Assembly (NCBI GenBank): GCA_013433145.1
Contig: CM024174.1
Span: 3,496,336-3,560,335 of the forward strand
Length of the DNA: 64,000 nucleotides
Direction of reading: 5' to 3'
DNA from: Ascaris suum
Lineage: Eukaryota > Nematoda > Chromadorea > Rhabditida > Ascarididae
In this document: in pieces, positions 1 through 12,999 of the stretch
Position numbering within the stretch: position 1 is the first letter of the stretch
Layout of the letters: the number at the start of each line of letters is the position of its first letter
Translations under genes and position numbers: made by a program
Notes under the pieces: generated by a model
Seen by the model: only the letters and a program-made list of their open reading frames with translations
What the model was told of the DNA's origin: nothing
Databases searched by the model: none

Positions 1-2331
1 CACTTATTTCTAATGGTTCTTTGAAGAGACAAGCAAACAAATCTTTATTATTTGTTATTCACCTCATCACTGCCATAATCGGCCTGAGCTAGAAAGAATA
101 AAAGTTCGTTGTGAAAGAAACAAAAGAAACTAAAAACTGATTATTCGCTAATATGCTTATTTAAGTTGCATCGACAAATAACTATCTATTTATTTTACTA
201 TGTAATTCATTATTTTTAAGTTACTTTACCATATCACTCACAATATATATTACTTTACTATGTAATACATAATGGCAGTTAGTATTCCTTTTGGAATAGC
301 TATATTTTGATATACGATTACGCCACATGTATTCTTTGAATTAGGGAAACTCCCTCATTATCAGTGAATAAAGGGAGAGGAAATAAAGCAAGCTTATAGA
401 TCTTAAATTGCAGCGGAAGACCGCTTGTTTGAGAGTTTCGATTTGTTCGTTGTTCTTAGCATTCTTTGTATAGCACTTTCCCACTGACTTTTCTTACAAC
501 ATTCTTTTGTCATTTATTCGCAAGCACTCATTTTTTAAACGATGTGTATTGCACTGAGGAAACTAACGACAGGCGTTGAGTCTGTAAATCAAAATGCACT
601 CCAAATGGATAATAACGGATAATTGCACTACCTCATTGCATTATATCTTGAGCAGAAACTCAAAGATACGTACATAAATAAAGCGCCGGAGCTAGAAGGT
701 CATTAGTGTTCCGGTTTCTTCTGGAATGGACTCTTCACACCAACTTAATGAAACTACTAGCAGTGAAAGTTTACGAGAAAAAAAAAACTAATACGGCTTC
801 GGCATCATATCGCTTGGCAACAACAGGCGTGATAAGGAAATTTATGAGATGAAACGTGATATGGATAGGTTCGGAGACGAAAACCATGAAAAAAATTAAT
901 ACGAAGAAGAGAGGAAAATGAGCGCACACGCTAGATACAATTCCATTCCTCATAAGCAAATATGTCTTATGCATTTCCCACACTCTTCAATTTTAGACAA
1001 GATTGTCATAGAAGCAACATCCATCCGATTTGATTAGTTCATTTTGCATATATGCAATATGCATGTGCAATATTTTGCATATATGCAACGACATAAATGT
1101 AAATTTGTCAACAACGAATAGTACTTTTCTGCATGGATCATATGTATGTGACCACACCATACAAGTTTTATGACCTCAGATAATGAACAACAAATGATAA
1201 TAATCCTGTGGTTCATTTAATGGAAATCAACAAACTGTTTTTGTACTTTTCAACTCCTTAAATGTATTTTATATGAATAATATTCTGAATATGCAAAAAT
1301 ATAGTAATTTCCCTGGTAGTGGATACTTCTAAGAGTGAAAGAAGTGGAGTAGAAAGAAAAGCATGGAGGCAGAGAAATATAGGCTACAAGTAGTGTATGT
1401 GATTCAATTCGCCTATTGCTATTTGATTACGTAGAAAATTAGGTGGATGAGCACAAATTGCGGAATACCGATTTCCGTATTCGAATTTTGTCAATGAGTT
1501 TACTTTAACGCGATCATCTGCATCATCACTTGCTCACTGCAGTGATAGCACAGCAAAAGCACTCGTTTAATGATATTTTTAAATTGTGTGGATGCGAAAA
1601 CGGATTTTCACTATGCCTCTTCGGGATGAATGAGGCCACCCTTTAGGAATATTGCAAAGAAAAGGAAGAGAAGAGGAAATTGACAGGTAATGATGGACAA
1701 AAGTAAGAAGTCCTGGTATTAATTTCCGGCTATCAAACACTGCTCAGTACACTTAATTTCTTCCTGAGTTTTTACTATAGAGCATTCGAAGTATAGAATT
1801 GCAACTTATAAAATGGTTTAGGATTTTCCACATTGACAGTCGAGATGATAAGAAATCATATGGCGCATTTTGGTTTATTATTTTTTTCTATCCACTTTTT
1901 TTTTGCTAAATTTTAACTAATTTTTACTCAAAGTTGCTATATTATGATAAATTTTTAGTACTAAATGATTTTTAAAAGCAGTAAAAATAATGAGAGCTGA
2001 AAAGTTAAACACTAAAAAAGATGACAACTTTTTATAGAACGCAAAAAATAATCGAATTAAATTGACATATAATTATTCAACAATTCTATTTATGCCACCT
2101 GAATTTTTAAATTAACTAAGTCATCCTTTACCTTTAAATTATTTTTCACCTCTTACTACTATAGTTTAATATGTGCTGTATTAATAGAATATTATCAATA
2201 GTTTTCGAGAGCTCGCACATCATGTGTAGGAGGTGAAGGATGGTAAAAAGGAAAAACAAAAGAAAGCTAGAGAAGGAGAGAAGGAAGCGAGTCAGAGCTA
2301 ATAATCGAGCACTGCTGGGGTACAGAACATT
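1..2331. other. AT-rich non-coding stretch
   Basis: I see no convincing exon, RNA gene or mobile element here. The sequence is AT-rich with short purine tracts near 2240-2290. Open frames in it are short and lack credible splice sites. Confidence 0.5.
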
Positions 2332-2438
2332 TCACAATTGGCGAATACAGAAACGCGATTGTTCACCGACAATAAAACCAATACATTGAAAGGCGCCGAC
2401 GTGATGAGTCCTATGATCGTATGATATTCTAATAACGA
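2332..2438 (-). CDS. Candidate terminal exon, unknown protein
   Basis: On the minus strand a strong acceptor (ATCCTCATTTCAG) is followed by an open frame that ends in a stop at 2332. Read with two leading bases it gives 34 residues, including RISYDHRTHHVGAFQCIG. In another frame an exon of 2367-2438 with donor TCG|GTGAAC is also open, so the reading is unsettled. The two-base lead fits the one-base tail of the candidate exon at 5049-5232. No family is recognised. Confidence 0.3.
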
Positions 2439-2730
2439 CTGAAATGAGGATTGGGATGCTAAATATTACGAAAGGATTAAGTAGATTTTTTTTACAAAGC
2501 AGAAAAATATAGGTAAAATATAGCGTACAGTCGGCTGTCAATAAATAATTATGGTGTTTGATTGCATTTTTCAAATGCAAATATTCTAAAAACAATATGA
2601 CAACGATGGAACTACATGAAAAAGAAAGATATTTTCACATTAACGTCGTTGCAATACTGCAAAACAAATGAAAAAGCGCGAAATAAATGCTTCAGTTAGC
2701 GAAATTGCCTGTTGTTTTTCTCTCAAATAC

Positions 2731-2805
2731 TGACCACATTCAATGCCCATCGGATCGATCCCATAGATATCTGAACTCAGTTCTTTTTCAAGCTCTTCCA
2801 CAATC
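2731..2805 (-). CDS. Candidate internal exon, unknown protein
   Basis: The minus-strand frame reads IVEELEKELSSDIYG followed by IDPMGIECGQ. It is bounded by a weak acceptor (AAATGAAG) and the donor GGTCA|GTATTT. The amino-acid run is protein-like and carries one leading base and two trailing bases. I could not link it in phase to the neighbouring candidate exons, so it may belong to a separate gene. Function unknown. Confidence 0.4.
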
Positions 2806-3243
2806 CTTCATTTGTAAGGAAAATAAGAGAAAGCGAAGTCCACCCAAGTGATTGTTACGATGATAAGAAAATGACGCTTATCAACAGCCTTAACAAAAAG
2901 GATTTTTTTAAAAATTTCATTTTGAGAGAATTTCGAGCGAACAGCGGAAGTTGAAAAACTGGAGGAAAATTGAGGAAATTTCCCCACTTAAAAACGGTCA
3001 GAAAACATACATCAAATGAATCCTAACTGTGCAACTTTTGTGGTTATGAATTTAAAAAAAGTAAACTGCTAAAGATATAGCAGATAACCGAACGCACTGT
3101 TAGAGTGCAAGTAAGGAACGTATCGATAAGAAATATAGTGTAATGTCTATAGGTGAATTCGCATTTAAAAACAGGTGTGAAAGAAGGTGAAATGAAGCGA
3201 AACAGACAACGACGACGAGGAGCACTTCACTATCTGTCCTCAC

Positions 3244-3286
3244 TTGGCCCGTCCACAATCGGCAAAGCGCTGATTGGCAGGCTAGG
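3244..3286 (-). CDS. Candidate small exon
   Basis: A 43-base minus-strand segment lies between a very good acceptor (TTTTCCTTCTCAG) and a good donor (GGGCCAA|GTGAGG). It is open in two frames, one reading PSLPISALPIVDGP. The splice sites are the main evidence; the host gene is unknown. Confidence 0.25.
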
Positions 3287-3851
3287 CTGAGAAGGAAAAG
3301 AACAGACCAGCCAACGTAACGTTTGGTATGCCCGTAGTAAGGAGACAGTTGTTCTCGGAGAGATGCTAAATGTTATTGGCGCAGTCCACATATCTCAACG
3401 CAATTCGAAATCCTTACGCTATTTGTGGCCACCTTGCGAAAGAAAAAAAATTTTTTTTCTTCCACACAAAAAACAATAAAGTTCACCGGAAAAGTGCACA
3501 AATGGTATGACAGTTGAAAGAGCATAAAGAAATACATTAGATGAAAAATATTTCCGTATAGCATCGATCTCTTCCATGAATTCGTTCAAATCAAGAATGC
3601 ATAAGGGAGGACGGAAGTGGAATGGATAGGCGATAAAATAAAAAAAATTCCATTCAATTAGATAAAAATTGAGAAAAATATGAGATTTCTTTCAATGAAA
3701 CGACCTTCTATGTATGTATTGGTAATTGTTGTAGTTAAAAGTTTCGAATAGTTGAATCCGTCTGAAATTTCTTCATCGTTCATATTGTTTGTCAATATGC
3801 AATAGCAATATCAGATAAAAAAATTTTCTTCTCTTCTATAAGCGTTCAGAA

Positions 3852-3971
3852 ATGAGAACTCCATTACAATTAGTAGTGTCTATAGAAACGAACTTAGCTG
3901 AAATAAAGGAACAAGTAGAAAAACCATGCAAACAAATCACTCAGCAAATTAAACAATTGCAGTATAAATGA
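3852..3971 (+). CDS. Small ORF, possible 39-residue coiled-coil peptide
   Basis: An ATG sits two bases after a possible acceptor (TCTATAAGCGTTCAG). The 39-codon frame is Gln/Lys/Glu-rich (IKEQVEKPCKQITQQIKQL) and could form a helix. It ends in TGA. It may be a chance ORF in AT-rich DNA. Confidence 0.2.
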   Translation: MRTPLQLVVSIETNLAEIKEQVEKPCKQITQQIKQLQYK

Positions 3972-5048
3972 GATGATAAAAGGTAATTAAAGAATCCGGA
4001 AAATGCAAATAGCTTGTCGATCAGCTAAACTCCGAAAATATTTATCAAGTGCCAAGTCTATGAATTAACATTACCGTTTTCGTTTGAATTTTTCTAAAGC
4101 ATAACCATTGCAAAATAAAGATATGAGAATGCTGGTGTTATTGTCGTTTCTGTCAAATTTCTTCCTAGGAATCTATATTAAAATTCACTAGTTGAGAGAA
4201 ATTCAATGAAAATAAACTCCTCGAATAGGCTGCAAAATGTAATAATTACAGTAAATTTGTGTTGCGCGAATTAAGTGTAAGCGAGTTGCGTATAACGATG
4301 AATAGAGAGAGCTAAACTAGTAATAAGGCAAGAGAAATGACCACCATTAACACAATGTAATACGTATCCATCAAACTGAAGTGAACACTAAGCCACTCGT
4401 TCCTTACACAACAAGCGACGAATCATTGTGCTAAATGATAAGCTTAACAATTGCAACTACTGCATTAACTAGTAATTATTTCAATATTTAAGCATTCTAT
4501 TTGTTGCTATAAGGAAAGTATATGAGCTGGAAAATGTGAAGACTGTTTTGGAGAAATAATGAAAAGAAAATATTTCCATGATAGATATGATATACTATTA
4601 ACGCTTAATGTGAATTTTATTAATTATATGAATGAAGAGATTCATTTGAAAGTTTTTCAACTTATAACAAAATGCTCACATTGGATCTCATTCTTCAGGT
4701 TTTAAGAAGTTCTTCATATATAGCTTAAAGATTGTTGGACTTGGCCGTTGGATAATATTTTACTGAATTCTTTCGTTGTTTATAAAAGGAAGATATTGGA
4801 AGAAGCGTGTGCATTGCATTCATTTTTAATTTAGAAATGCAGAAGAATAAAAGTGTAATTGATTTGCATAAGTTATCGAGTGAATATAATCATCGAATGA
4901 AATGCAATAATTAATAATTTCTAAGCAATTCATTTTTATAATTGAGATGAAATTATTAAGTGTCCATTAACGAGAGCCTTTTCAGTTGTTACTGTAATAT
5001 CACGTTACAGAGAGCAGTGAAGACTCGATTCCACACAAAGTTGCTTAC

Positions 5049-5232
5049 CACTTAAGACGACATCGTATGGATATCGGTCGGTATATACGGTAAGAAGATC
5101 CACATTGAATAGTAGTTGAGAATGAAGAGGATGCGTGAAGAATTTTCTACGCTTCCACCAATGCATCACCCTCATCGTTAATTTAGTGACTATCGATGCA
5201 TGGCAATGTTGCAGATGGCGTTGAACTTTTTG
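5049..5232 (-). CDS. Candidate internal exon, unknown protein
   Basis: The frame is open for 61 codons and ends at a strong donor (TTAAGTG|GTAAGC). Starting after the AG of GAACGCAG it has no leading bases and one trailing base. It contains HWWKRRKFFTHPLHSQLLF and a region ending TDRYPYDVVLS. Phase is compatible with the upstream exon 6725-6829 and with 2332-2438. No domain recognised. Confidence 0.3.
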
Positions 5233-6724
5233 CTGCGTTCTTAGCCAAGCATCAATCGTAACCACATTTGAATGGCCATCGTCGCATATATCACTACGTC
5301 AGATCACTATCTTCAAACACGATCGCTTGTTTGCTTCTTAATGATTTAAATAGAACGTACACAATCGATACCGAAAAAATTTCCACTAGAAAATATGAAG
5401 CGTTAAATTCATTCATTACTCGGAAATGAAAAAAAAAGCTTACAAGTGTGATTTCTACTCAGTTTAGAATGGTGATGAAAAGTAACCATAAGTTGAAGGA
5501 AGGAATTAAATACTCAAGGAGTCACATACATTATTTGGTATTCCTATTTCAGGCATAAAACTAACTACACCTACAAGTAATGTAAGGGAAGGGAGGGGAG
5601 ATGAGTGGCATGGAAGAGGAAGCAGTAATTTTTTTCATTATAACGACTAGAAGTTAGCGTACTTACTTATTCGTCACTACATGAAAAACTAGATATTTCC
5701 AAACAAATTAAGCTAGCTATAAAGCTATCCACTGTTATAAACATCACAATTTGAACGTGTAACGCATTTATATCATCAAATTTTCGATATATTTCAGGTG
5801 AAAGGCAAATTTGCATATCAATAGATAAAAGAGAATTTCATATCATTGAACAAATTAATACAACCATAGATAATCAATTATAAGAAAGTATTGCTTAATC
5901 GATGTGTAATCAATGGGAAATAATAAGAGCACTTTTTTCAGTTCTATAAAAGCCACCTATAAAATATAAAGGTTTATTGCTTTCAAAAATTCTTCCGGTT
6001 TAGATAAAAGCAAAAAAAACTATTCCCAAAAGAATTTTTTGTTACATGCCATATGACAATGCACACCTGTAGCACGATAATTCAAGATATTTGAAACTCT
6101 TTTGAAAATATTTGAAGAAATTCAAAACCAAACTCATTATACCGATTTTAATGCCAATACGTCAGCCATTGCTGTATTTAATTTCGAGAAATCCATTGCC
6201 GATCTGCTCCTATCCCTTATATAACCTCATAAATTACGTTTTCTTCACGCCATCGCATTGAGACACATCATTATCATATAGCAAAAGTGAACTCTCTGCT
6301 AAGAAATTGCTATAAAAATAATTAGAAAATACATTCGCTGGGACAGAATAAAGGATTCCAAACTACATCCCATTTAAACTGTATTATATGCAAAAATTTT
6401 TTCTCTATATACCCCTTTGCTCCACTCCACAATTCTCAATAGCAATTCTCCAATAAGACTGTTGTTCTAATGAATATACAAATTCATAGAAATTCTTCAA
6501 TAAAATTATAATGCCGAAATTAAAAAAAAAAAAACATCGAAGCCATAAGATCTCGCGAAAAAATTCATTGTTTATTAGGAGAACAACGAATCATATATTG
6601 GTCAATACGAAGAGATAACATCAAATGTTACGCATTAGCAATAGCGTAGAAGATGTTCCATAACAATATAAAAGTTAGTGCAATTCAGCATAAAACACTT
6701 AGTTGTAATATGTAGGTTGCTCAC

Positions 6725-6829
6725 CTCAGTCAACACGCTCATATTCAAATAATGTGCTTTATTTCCTCTATAAAACTCTAAGGTTATTATAGAGGTTATG
6801 GCTGGAGTGTAGCTGCATAAAGGAATCAT
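6725..6829 (-). CDS. Candidate first coding exon, unknown protein
   Basis: ATG at 6829 opens a 35-codon frame that ends at a strong phase-0 donor (ACTGAG|GTGAGC). The peptide begins MIPLCSYTPAITS and ends YLNMSVLTE. Upstream on this strand (about 6850-6930) is a long purine-rich tract, which could be part of a promoter. It could splice in phase to 5049-5232. Inference only; no family recognised. Confidence 0.35.
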
Positions 6830-7322
6830 GTACGACGATACTCTTTGGGTGGATAGTGTGGATGGATCCTCCCTCCTTGTCTCCTTCCTCCGCCCACCTC
6901 CTTTCCTCCCCCCTCCTTCAAAGCCTTCTTTTTATAATTAAGCATCTATGAAAGCAGCCAATCACACTATCTATTTGCACTAAGCAACCTACGTTCCTTC
7001 TTCAAGGAGCGCATCTAAAAAGGCTTTAAACGTATGCGTTCATTCGTTGAAAAAAAAAAGAAAGATTGCACTCAACAAATTCAAAAAGGCATTACCTTCC
7101 ATTAACGTTGTTCATGAAAGTTTATTGACGTTTTATTATCAGAACACTAAAAATACGTTTTAAATGGCAAATTAATGCAGAAGCATATCGTGAAAATTTA
7201 TGTGATATCTTTTCGTGTATTCATCAGTATTGAAGTATGATTACTAAAAGAACAAATAACTATTAACATATGTGAAAGGTAAGGTGCTTTTAAATCAATC
7301 ATAGCTGAGAGCAGAGAAATTG

Positions 7323-7444
<122 letters not shown>

Positions 7445-7660
7445 TCTGAAGTAACCCGCAAGTCGAAATATAGTTCTATATAAATTTCACTACGTAATTC
7501 TACGTCCCGTATAAAAATAGTTGTATGTAAATTCTGCGCGAATAATAATAATATCAATTTCATTCCCATCGGAAAAAGTTTATTATAGAAAGAATAGTTA
7601 GTCGTAAAAAATGGAATATCATAGAAGGAAAAAAGCTGAGTGGAAATTTCTTTTCCTCAG

Positions 7661-7726
7661 AGAACGAAACTCGGAACAGTTTTTGTTGAAAGCAAAAAAG
7701 GTTTTGATACGATTAAAGTATTACGG
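7661..7726 (+). CDS. Internal exon of a + strand gene ending at 8342
   Basis: A strong acceptor (TTTCTTTTCCTCAG) and a strong donor (TTACG|GTAAGAG) bound an open frame reading NSEQFFVESKKGFDTIKVL. It has one leading and two trailing bases. The two-base tail (CG) completes an Arg codon with the first G after the acceptor TGGCTTACTAG at 7930, so the next exon joins in frame. The one-base lead shows at least one more exon upstream that I have not located. Confidence 0.5.
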
Positions 7727-7887
7727 TAAGAGCTTTCTTTATCTTCCGTAACTCACTCTTCTCTTCTGAATGCATTATTCGGTTCCAAGATCATATCAGT
7801 TTATTTGGCCCATTTTGTTCGCTCAAAAGAAGTCGTTTTGCTTGTTGCTGGTAGCTAGCAGATGCAGTCAGTCTACCTCTTCCCCCT

Positions 7888-7902
7888 CCCCCCCCCCCCC
7901 CC
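7888..7902 (+). repeat. Poly-C run of 15 in a polypyrimidine tract
   Basis: Fifteen consecutive C bases lie in a C/T-rich tract about 30 bp before the AG at 7929-7930. It would serve as the polypyrimidine tract of the final intron of the gene ending at 8342. Confidence 0.85.
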
Positions 7903-7930
7903 ACTCCCAATCTTTCGTGTGGCTTACTAG

Positions 7931-8342
7931 GTGGATGACATTGAAGATGACTGACGAGGACCCTCTTGCACATGATCCCCAGCCCTATTCCTCAAATCAC
8001 TACCTCCAAATGTACACTCTGAATGAGTTAGAAGGACTGCTCAGGAACAGCGCATATCGTCCGGCGCTCTTCTGCACCGGAATTAATCGACCAGGCTATA
8101 GGCACCCCCATACCCGTGTCACAGTGTTTGGACACAACTGCCAAATCTCAGTACCGCCAAACCGTACTGATATCTCCATGCTGTGCCTGGACTTGCATCA
8201 ACTGCACTCAGAAGGCGTCCGCTTAGAGGAAATATTCGTTTACTTTGCAACAATAAAGGAAAGAAACGAAGCAACCTTTGGCCTTACAACTTTTTCAAAA
8301 AAAAGCGTTCAATATTTTAGGCGCTGGTTAGAATTTAGATAA
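7931..8342 (+). CDS. Terminal exon, unknown protein (about 136 residues)
   Basis: The frame is open from the acceptor TGGCTTACTAG to a TAA at 8340-8342 and is clearly richer in G+C than its surroundings. It contains an internal ATG at 7935. The peptide includes YTLNELEGLLRNSAYRPALF, then RVTVFGHNCQISVPP, and ends SVQYFRRWLEFR. It begins acidic and polar, and no transmembrane segment or signal peptide is obvious. Phase joins to exon 7661-7726. An alternative acceptor at GCTAGCAG (about 7860) would keep the same frame and lengthen the exon, adding a Ser/Pro-rich stretch. I do not recognise the family. A single-exon gene starting at ATG 7935 is the alternative. Confidence 0.55.
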
Positions 8343-9867
8343 AGTTCCTATAATAAGAAACCTCTTGATTATCAGCTAGAATATTTCTTTTAATTTAGTT
8401 TTGCCTAAAATATATCTAATAGTATTTTCATTGGGAACTTTATTGCAACTAAACAATTATCACCAGGTTCGAAAACAAAGAAATAGTTCATTGCATAAAA
8501 AATATGATCTTATATGTCGTAAAACTTATATGAAAGAATGGAAAATTTCATCAAAAAATTGCAAAACATTTATCGAATTTCATACCTCTTAGATTTCCTA
8601 AATGCTACCTACTATGGAAAACCTTGTAAAGATATAAAGGGAAAGGCACAGAAAGGGACAGAGGGAAACCATAACATGTTCTGTGTTGCGATTTAAAAAA
8701 AAAAAAGAAAACGCAAAGGAATGCAATTGAAGTCAATATGTGAGCAACGCATCGCTTCTATTTTAGCGAACAATTTGAAAGTGCAAAAAAAAGGTAACAA
8801 AATTTCTTTCGTTGCATTATTAGCAGCTGCAAATACTAAAAAACGCATTATCGCTATTCAGTGAAAGTGTTTTTGAGGTGTTAATTGCATCAGTTACCGC
8901 CCGTTTAAATATTATCTATTTTCCACGAAGGTAATTACTTACAAAAGAAATTAATGATCATTTTAAGTTCGATTATACAATTGTATAATAGCTAAATAAC
9001 TATGCAATTTCAAAGTTTCGCTTTTGAAAATAATGCGACAAAAATACTTTCCAAAATTAACTATTTTATATTTACGGAAATTTTTATTTTTCTCCACTAA
9101 ATAAATATCATTTTTTTTTCTTAAGCAAAATTATCACCTAATTACTAAACGAATTTTTTTGTTGCAATTTTTAAATTTTATATTATATGAGCATAATTTG
9201 CAATATAACAAAATTGTTTCATGAACAATAGTGAATATGCATGAGTTGAGATTACTCATCAATTCGTCAACACAAACTTTTAGAGAACTTTATCGTCCAT
9301 TCAATTTCTTTAAATCAATTACCTATCTATTTCAAATTATTATCAAAACAAGAAAAAAAAAGAAATTTAGAATCGAAGAATATCAAACATTAACTCGAAG
9401 ACTATTCAGCCAAGTATTATGGCACTAAAAAAAAGTTTTGAACATAGGCATTGCAATTTTAGTCCAATAATTTCAAGGTGATCTTAACGAAGTGGTGATG
9501 TTCGCCGTTAACCAAGTTTATGAGCAGCAATTCTGTCGAAATGAAACATTAACAAACTGATGTCGTCCGAATGTAAAAAGAAATTATTCAACGACAATCG
9601 CTACAGTTGAGCGAATCAAACACTTTCAACTAATGCACTTAAATTTGTCGTATTATAGAAATTTTCCATAATTAAGCATTTGTATTGAAAGTTCGAGTTC
9701 CCCACAACTTTCCTTTTTTTTTCACCGAATTTTATAAATTTGAGATGTGGGCACTAAATTTTATAGAACAAAAGAGCACTAGATCGGCAAATTCAGCGGT
9801 ATAGATCGAGTAATTCAACTGATCGAACAATAAAGATGGCAGCGGACAAGCGGTAAAACACTCATAA
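8343..9867. other. Non-coding AT-rich stretch between candidate genes
   Basis: Very AT-rich, with many short homopolymers. Open frames at 8401-8592 and 9231-9428 look like chance ORFs. It probably holds the 3' end of the gene ending at 8342 and the promoter of the gene starting at 9868. I see no clear AATAAA close to 8342. Confidence 0.45.
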
Positions 9868-9933
9868 ATGTCTTTTGAAGAAACATCTTCTGAGGTGCAC
9901 GTTATCGAGAAAGTCATTATTTCGAGTAACACA
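9868..9933 (+). CDS. First coding exon of a multi-exon + strand gene
   Basis: The ATG at 9868 opens 22 codons ending at a strong phase-0 donor (AACACA|GTAAGA). The peptide begins MSFEETSSEVHVIEK and is acidic and Ser-rich, as expected of an N-terminus. It joins in phase to 10022-10051. No signal peptide. The gene may continue through the phase-0 microexons at 12096, 12706 and 17331. Confidence 0.45.
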
Positions 9934-10021
9934 GTAAGATCAATTCCATCATCCGGAGGATTTATTAGAAGTTTTTAACGATATGCAAATACCTTTGTTA
10001 TTGTAGTTACGAGACTGTCAG

Positions 10022-10051
10022 CGCATGCTAGCGCAATTTGGTGGAAGTGAG
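10022..10051 (+). CDS. Candidate 30-bp microexon
   Basis: The acceptor GAGACTGTCAG and donor GTGAG|GTAATC bound ten codons, RMLAQFGGSE, in phase 0 at both ends. Phase agrees with the exon 88 bp upstream. Such short exons need a transcript to confirm. Confidence 0.35.
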
Positions 10052-12095
10052 GTAATCGAGATTACATCGAGGAATTCGAGTAATGCTTGCCGGTAAAAGT
10101 ACGCAACTATGTCTTACATCCGTTCCTACTTCGTTTGTCCTTTGTCGCCATTAAAAGTATTGATTCGCAACATTTATTTCTTTCAGGAAATGCTCGGTGT
10201 TAAATAGAGAAAAAGAAATGAAATTTTTGGCGATCACGTGAATATCACAAATCACAGGTAAAAATTTTGGACGAATATCATTTTAAAACTCCAACCTTTT
10301 GTCATTTTGTGCGCTTCACTATGAATCATTGCTAGTAATACAGTTGCTCAAATTTTCAGTTCTTTGATATATGCAAATTTCATATTTTGGATTATTTTCT
10401 TCACTTCTAACAGAAACTAAAGATAAAATTAGCGATCAGGAGATTGTGATCAAGAACAAAGACCTGCAAAATTGAAGCCAGAACAAGGCAAGCTGAGTGT
10501 CTATATTTGGTGGAATATTTTTTTGCTGAAATTTCATGGAATTTATCAGAAGTTAATAAACGATCGTGCCATTGAAAGTTTCTGAAACAAATTCTACTCT
10601 TCTATATGCTTCAAAAACGATAGTGAATGTGATTTCACCGCCATGAAATTAATTCAATTCTTCGAGTAATTTAAGTACTGTAGTCAGCCAACTGCTTAGC
10701 TAAATGTTTCGCTTACTTTTCAAAATTATTTACCGCGAAAAATCCATAGTCATTATGTTATTTTGGAATTATAAGGTAATGAAAAAGTTGAAAACATGCG
10801 ATAAAAAGTCGTTAAATACAATGCCTAGAATCGTCATCGAGGATTTTAATTAGGCGTCATATTTATTCACAACTTACTGCAACCCGCATGAAACATATTA
10901 TTTCCGCCAATCTGTTAAGACTGTGATCGATCATTTCTGCCTCTCCTCTCCCAATTCAAGATTGTTTCCTATGCTATTCCACTGCAACAAACTTTTGACA
11001 ATTCAAATTCATATAGCACAGGTCCATTAATTCCTAATCTGACCTTTGCAATACATCGAAATACTTCGCATTTATTTTTCATATCAATATGCAGCAATAT
11101 GCAAAAAATGTGCTCTTTTTCATTGCAATCTTTCACTATGCTTAAAAATTATTAAGTTATGCTGACTTCAACATAAAGAAAAATGAATTTCTTATTTTCA
11201 TGTTGCGTTGATATTTATAATTCATTTTGGTAGTGAATATTGGCATTTTTTTCGTTATTTTTCCATTTCATTTCATTAAACAACAAAAAATTTTCCATTT
11301 ATTTGAAGCATGTATCAAAATGAACCTATTCATTGCTAATGTAAACGTTTTAGAGGGTTCAAATTGGGGAAGAGGATGAAATAAATTAAGATGTGATGGA
11401 ATGATTATAATGGGAGCAATTGAGAATATAATGCATAAGTGCTAAAATGCAAACTCACTTTGCATTGAATTCAATACGGAAGCAAATAAAATTTGCACAA
11501 ATGTCCGACGTTACTGAGATTATGATCGTATAAAATTTCAAAAAATCCATCAAGGGAATAAAATTGGTGAGTAGTTTCGAAAGTACTAGTGCACTAACAT
11601 CAAATTACTTCACTTAATTCTGATTATATTACTATAATTTCTCTTTCCACGCTCAATTTAATTTTCCAATGTTCAGATTCCGATACGGAAATCTAACGGT
11701 ATAGATAACAATAATGCTATACGGTCATGAAGTGTAAGCGGCATTCTATGTGGAACGCATCAAAAAAGGGTGCGAAATATGAAAGAGAGAGGCTCATGAA
11801 ATCGACGCTCTTAAAGATGTAATGTAAGCGCTTGTTGCATGCGCAATGAGACTCTCTTCTTGTGATGTAGAGCCAACGTGAAAGGTATACGCTAATACGC
11901 TCATACATTGGCTTCAATACGCTCAAAAAAAAACTTCCACATAAAACCTGACTCATCGTGCCTCTCTTGTTCGGAGGCCTACACCTGCTTACAGCTGCAT
12001 AGCAAATGCAAAACACTAGCCAACCATTTGTACATCGTATAAACCCCCAACACAACTTCCATGCTTAAATGCACCGCATTCGGCTAAAAATGCAG

Positions 12096-12140
12096 GAGGA
12101 AGATGGGGAATCGAGAAAGAGGATTGTTCCAATTTCAAAG
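12096..12140 (+). CDS. Candidate 45-bp phase-0 microexon
   Basis: The acceptor TAAAAATGCAG and donor TTTCAAAG|GTAGGC bound fifteen open codons reading EEDGESRKRIVPISK. Phase is 0 at both ends, so it could belong to the gene starting at 9868. The charged sequence suggests a disordered linker. The antisense frames across it look like shadows. Confidence 0.35.
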
Positions 12141-12705
12141 GTAGGCAGCAGGGAGAAATAAGCGCCAATAACTGTAATATTCCTGGGAAAGAAGAAGCAC
12201 AAAGTTTCTGCAAAATTTTATTTCCAAATGTACCATAGTTCTCTTCGAAAATAACATGTCTATCGAAATTGAAGACACAAATGAAGTGCTAATATGGGAA
12301 ATACATTTCAGAATCGGCAGCAGTGTGACGCTGTTTTCTTCGGCAGTTAATGAACCTTTATGTGAGTCAGACTCTTGCATTCAACAGCATTTTTTCTACA
12401 CATTCATAGCAACCAAGATTCGTTATTAAATGTGATGTATCGGCCACATTTCAAGTGTCGGGATAAAAACCAGGCCTAACTCACATTATCAATGAAGTTG
12501 AAACTTGCATGCATGCCGAGGTTCAATTTTGAGGCAGAGAAAGGTTCAAAACAATTTTATGCGTTAAAAAAAAGTCGAAGTTTGCATACTCAAAGTAGGC
12601 GATTTAAAGAAACAGAAATTAACTAAGCAAAAATCCTTTTTAACGTCGAAGTTATTTAGTTGAATACCAAATTTTTAAGACAAGATGATTGGAGTTTTCT
12701 CACAG

Positions 12706-12750
12706 ATTTTCGAGCCATCTGAAAATCAAAAGAAAACTCCAACTGGTCAG
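12706..12750 (+). CDS. Candidate 45-bp phase-0 microexon
   Basis: A strong acceptor (GGAGTTTTCTCACAG) and a moderate donor (GGTCAG|GTGGAT) bound fifteen open codons, IFEPSENQKKTPTGQ. Phase 0 on both sides is compatible with 12096-12140. A second possible donor lies five bases earlier (AACTG|GTCAGG). Confidence 0.35.
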
Positions 12751-12999
12751 GTGGATGAGCTTTTATTTTCTTCATTAGAACACAACGAAACGCTAATGCT
12801 TAGAAACTTCTAAACTATAAGTTAAAACTAAAATATTAGTATTTTTGTTACAGTAAAAGTACTTCAAATGATGTAGTCGATCAAAAGTACAAAAAAAAAT
12901 TAACTTCATAAACTTAACAAATAAAGAATCAATGAAATTATATAAGAGATAATTTCGTTAAAAAAGGTAAAGCTTTTCGCTCAAAACGCCTTTCTATAG

